The notes below the pieces were generated by a model, which saw only the letters and a list, made by a program, of their open reading frames with translations, ran no database searches and had not been told where the DNA came from. Both the position numbers and the translations under genes were made by a program. From NCBI GenBank assembly GCA_013695905.1, contig JACCZQ010000455.1, positions 1 through 7,572 on the forward strand: a stretch of 7,572 nucleotides of DNA, written 5' to 3'. Positions 6,227 through 7,572 of this stretch are shown in pieces (positions within the stretch are counted from its first letter, which is position 1; every line of letters begins with the position of its first letter). The DNA is from Chthoniobacterales bacterium. GTDB taxonomy: Bacteria > Verrucomicrobiota > Verrucomicrobiia > Chthoniobacterales > UBA10450.

Positions 6227-6336
6227 CCAGGCCGCAGGTCCACCTCTGATTTGAGGTTTTAGCGTCGCGACGTAGCGCAAGTTTCGACTTGCAGCCTCCG
6301 CGGCTCTAAAACCTACAATCAGGGTGACCGGCCTGG
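6227..6336 (+). repeat. Long imperfect inverted repeat with nested hairpins between rpsO and pnp
   Basis: A 110-base element whose ends are reverse complements: CCAGGCCG (6227-6234) with CGGCCTGG (6329-6336), and AGGTTTTAG (6254-6262) with CTAAAACCT (6306-6314). Most of the sequence between (6238-6251 with 6317-6328) pairs as well, broken by small bulges and a 2x2 internal loop. The apical 43 bases hold a 10-bp palindrome CGTCGCGACG (6263-6272), a perfect hairpin GCAAGT-TTCG-ACTTGC (6277-6292) and AGCC/GGCT (6293-6296 with 6302-6305). It may be a MITE- or REP-like repeat or a structured pnp leader. It ends 26 bases before the pnp start. The rest of 6141-6362 shows no gene. Confidence 0.8.
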
Positions 6337-6349
6337 ATTCCGCATATCC

Positions 6350-6355
6350 AGGAAA
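6350..6355 (+). promoter_or_regulatory. Ribosome-binding site of pnp
   Basis: AGGAAA ends seven bases before the ATG at 6363. It is the only well-placed Shine-Dalgarno-like site in this window and fixes the pnp start. It lies 13 bases outside the base of the upstream inverted repeat, so folding of that stem would not cover it. Confidence 0.75.
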
Positions 6356-6362
6356 GCAGCAC

Positions 6363-7572
6363 ATGCAAAACAAGGTCACGGCCCAGATCGGGTCCCATCA
6401 GATCTCCATCGAGACTGGCAAAGTCGCGAAACTCGCCGACGGCGCCGTCGTCGTCTCCTGCGGCGACACCATGGTGTTCACCAGCGCCGTCTCGGCCACG
6501 AAAATCAAAGAAGGGCAGGATTGGTTCCCGCTCACCGTCGATTATCGTGAAAAAGCCGCGGCGGTCGGAAAATTCCCCGGCGGCTATTTCAAACGCGAAG
6601 GCCGCCCCTCCGAGAAGGAGACGCTCACCTCGCGCATGACCGATCGGCCGCTTCGGCCGTTGTTCCCGCAGGGTTATCTGTACGACACCCAGGTCATCTC
6701 GATGCTCCTCAGCGCCGATGGCCAGAACGATCCCGACATCCTCGCGATCAATGGCGCCTCCGCCGCTCTCACCGTTTCCGATATTCCCTTCGCCGGTCCC
6801 ATCGGTGCGGTGCGCGTCGGGCGCGTCAATGGCGAGTTCATCGCCAATCCCACGCACGACGAGCGTCTCGATAGCGATCTCGACCTGGTTTACGTCGGCA
6901 CCGAAAACGACGTCATCATGATCGAGGGCTCGGCCCTTGAGATTCCTGAGGAGGCTTTCATCCAGGCGCTCGAGTTCGCGCACGGACACGCGAAGGAAAT
7001 GATCCGCGCGCAGAAGGAGCTCGCCGCGCAGGTCGGCAAGCCGAAGCGTGAGATGCCGTTGATGACGGTCAATCAGGAAATCCTCGAAGTGGCCTATCAG
7101 GTCGCGGGCGACCGCATCGAAGGTGCGCTCTACAACGAAAAGAAGGTCGATCGCAGCAAGGCCGTCAACGCTTTGAACGAAGAGGTGAAGGCCGCTGTGC
7201 TCGAAAAATTCCCGGAGGCCGACAAATTCGCCATCTCCCAGGCTTTCGACTACGTGCAGAAGAAGGCGTTCCGCATCAGCGTGCTCGATAAACAGAAGCG
7301 CATGGACGGGCGCGGCTATCAGGACCTGCGCCCGATCGAATGCGAAGTCGGCGTGCTCCCACGCGCCCACGGTTCCGCCATTTTCCAGCGCGGCGAAACG
7401 CAGGCGCTGGCCCTCGTCACCCTCGCGCCGATCGAAGAAGCACAGAACATAGACGCCTACGGCGGCGGCGAAACGTCGAAGAGCTTCATCCTGCACTACA
7501 GTTTCCCGCCGTTCAGCGTCGGCGAGACTGGCCGCACCGGCGGCGCCAGCCGTCGCGAGATCGGTCACGGCG
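6363..7572 (+). CDS. pnp: Polyribonucleotide nucleotidyltransferase (PNPase), N-terminal part (3' end outside window)
   Basis: PNPase degrades RNA from the 3' end with phosphate, releasing nucleoside diphosphates, and can also add tails; it acts as a trimer in the cytoplasm, often in a degradosome. The 403 complete codons seen cover the first RNase PH domain, with the hallmark FPGGYFKREGRPSEKETLTSRMTDRPLRPLFP region from residue 71. A mostly helical linker domain follows (about 225-310, for example KKVDRSKAVNALNEEV). The second, catalytic RNase PH domain begins at MDGRGYQDLRPIE and includes QRGETQ (Arg343-Gln347) and HYSFPPFSVGETGR ending RREIGHG at the window edge. Full-length relatives are about 700 residues, so roughly 300, including the KH and S1 RNA-binding domains, lie beyond the window. 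The frame has no stop or frameshift. The position after rpsO is the usual one. Confidence 0.97.
   Translation, partial: MQNKVTAQIGSHQISIETGKVAKLADGAVVVSCGDTMVFTSAVSATKIKEGQDWFPLTVDYREKAAAVGKFPGGYFKREGRPSEKETLTSRMTDRPLRPLFPQGYLYDTQVISMLLSADGQNDPDILAINGASAALTVSDIPFAGPIGAVRVGRVNGEFIANPTHDERLDSDLDLVYVGTENDVIMIEGSALEIPEEAFIQALEFAHGHAKEMIRAQKELAAQVGKPKREMPLMTVNQEILEVAYQVAGDRIEGALYNEKKVDRSKAVNALNEEVKAAVLEKFPEADKFAISQAFDYVQKKAFRISVLDKQKRMDGRGYQDLRPIECEVGVLPRAHGSAIFQRGETQALALVTLAPIEEAQNIDAYGGGETSKSFILHYSFPPFSVGETGRTGGASRREIGHG

Noticed and set aside
6227..6336. Cloverleaf-like fold considered as a tRNA gene
   Set aside because: It lacks the conserved T-arm GTTCGA-type sequence, a normal 7-bp acceptor stem and a plausible anticodon arm. 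The outer stem is far too long.
6306..7568. A 420-codon open frame on the - strand opposite pnp
   Set aside because: The + strand here encodes unmistakable PNPase with intact motifs throughout. The antisense product has no recognisable features and is a composition artefact.

Overview
The window is GC-rich bacterial chromosome with every supported gene on the + strand. The best guess for the host is the phylum Verrucomicrobiota, possibly near Chthoniobacter. That is inference. It rests on the C-terminal module of the 548-residue secreted protein, which I associate from memory with large secreted proteins of that phylum, and on the overall gene character. No marker here settles it.

Layout from left to right. 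The 3' end of an alpha/beta-hydrolase esterase (to 442) is followed by a 193-base gap with short hairpins. Next comes a secreted beta-propeller-type protein (636-2282), then a large hairpin. A small secreted protein with a Gly/Lys/Arg-rich tail (2555-3160) ends in a textbook rho-independent terminator. After a perfect 11-bp inverted repeat there is a two-gene overlapping unit: a polytopic membrane protein of the DUF1624/heparan-alpha-glucosaminide N-acetyltransferase type (3302-4534) and an exported class C beta-lactamase-like serine hydrolase (4516-5826). The window closes with the widely conserved pair rpsO (5880-6140) and pnp (6363 to the window edge). Between those two lies a long imperfect inverted repeat with smaller hairpins nested inside it.

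How the genes fit together. The left part looks like envelope or secreted functions transcribed as separate short units. The acyltransferase-like and serine hydrolase genes overlap by 19 bases and are probably co-translated. Their shared task is unknown, but modification of an extracytoplasmic glycan or peptide is plausible. rpsO-pnp is a housekeeping unit for ribosome assembly and RNA decay.

I see no defence system, CRISPR array, tRNA, rRNA, transposase or integrase. The most interesting non-coding signal is the structured element at 6227-6336. It could be a MITE/REP-type repeat, or a leader hairpin that serves pnp control, or a repeat co-opted for that role. The two GC-rich hairpins at 2313-2363 and 3184-3215 share an 18-base block at 17/18 identity and hint at a second dispersed hairpin family.
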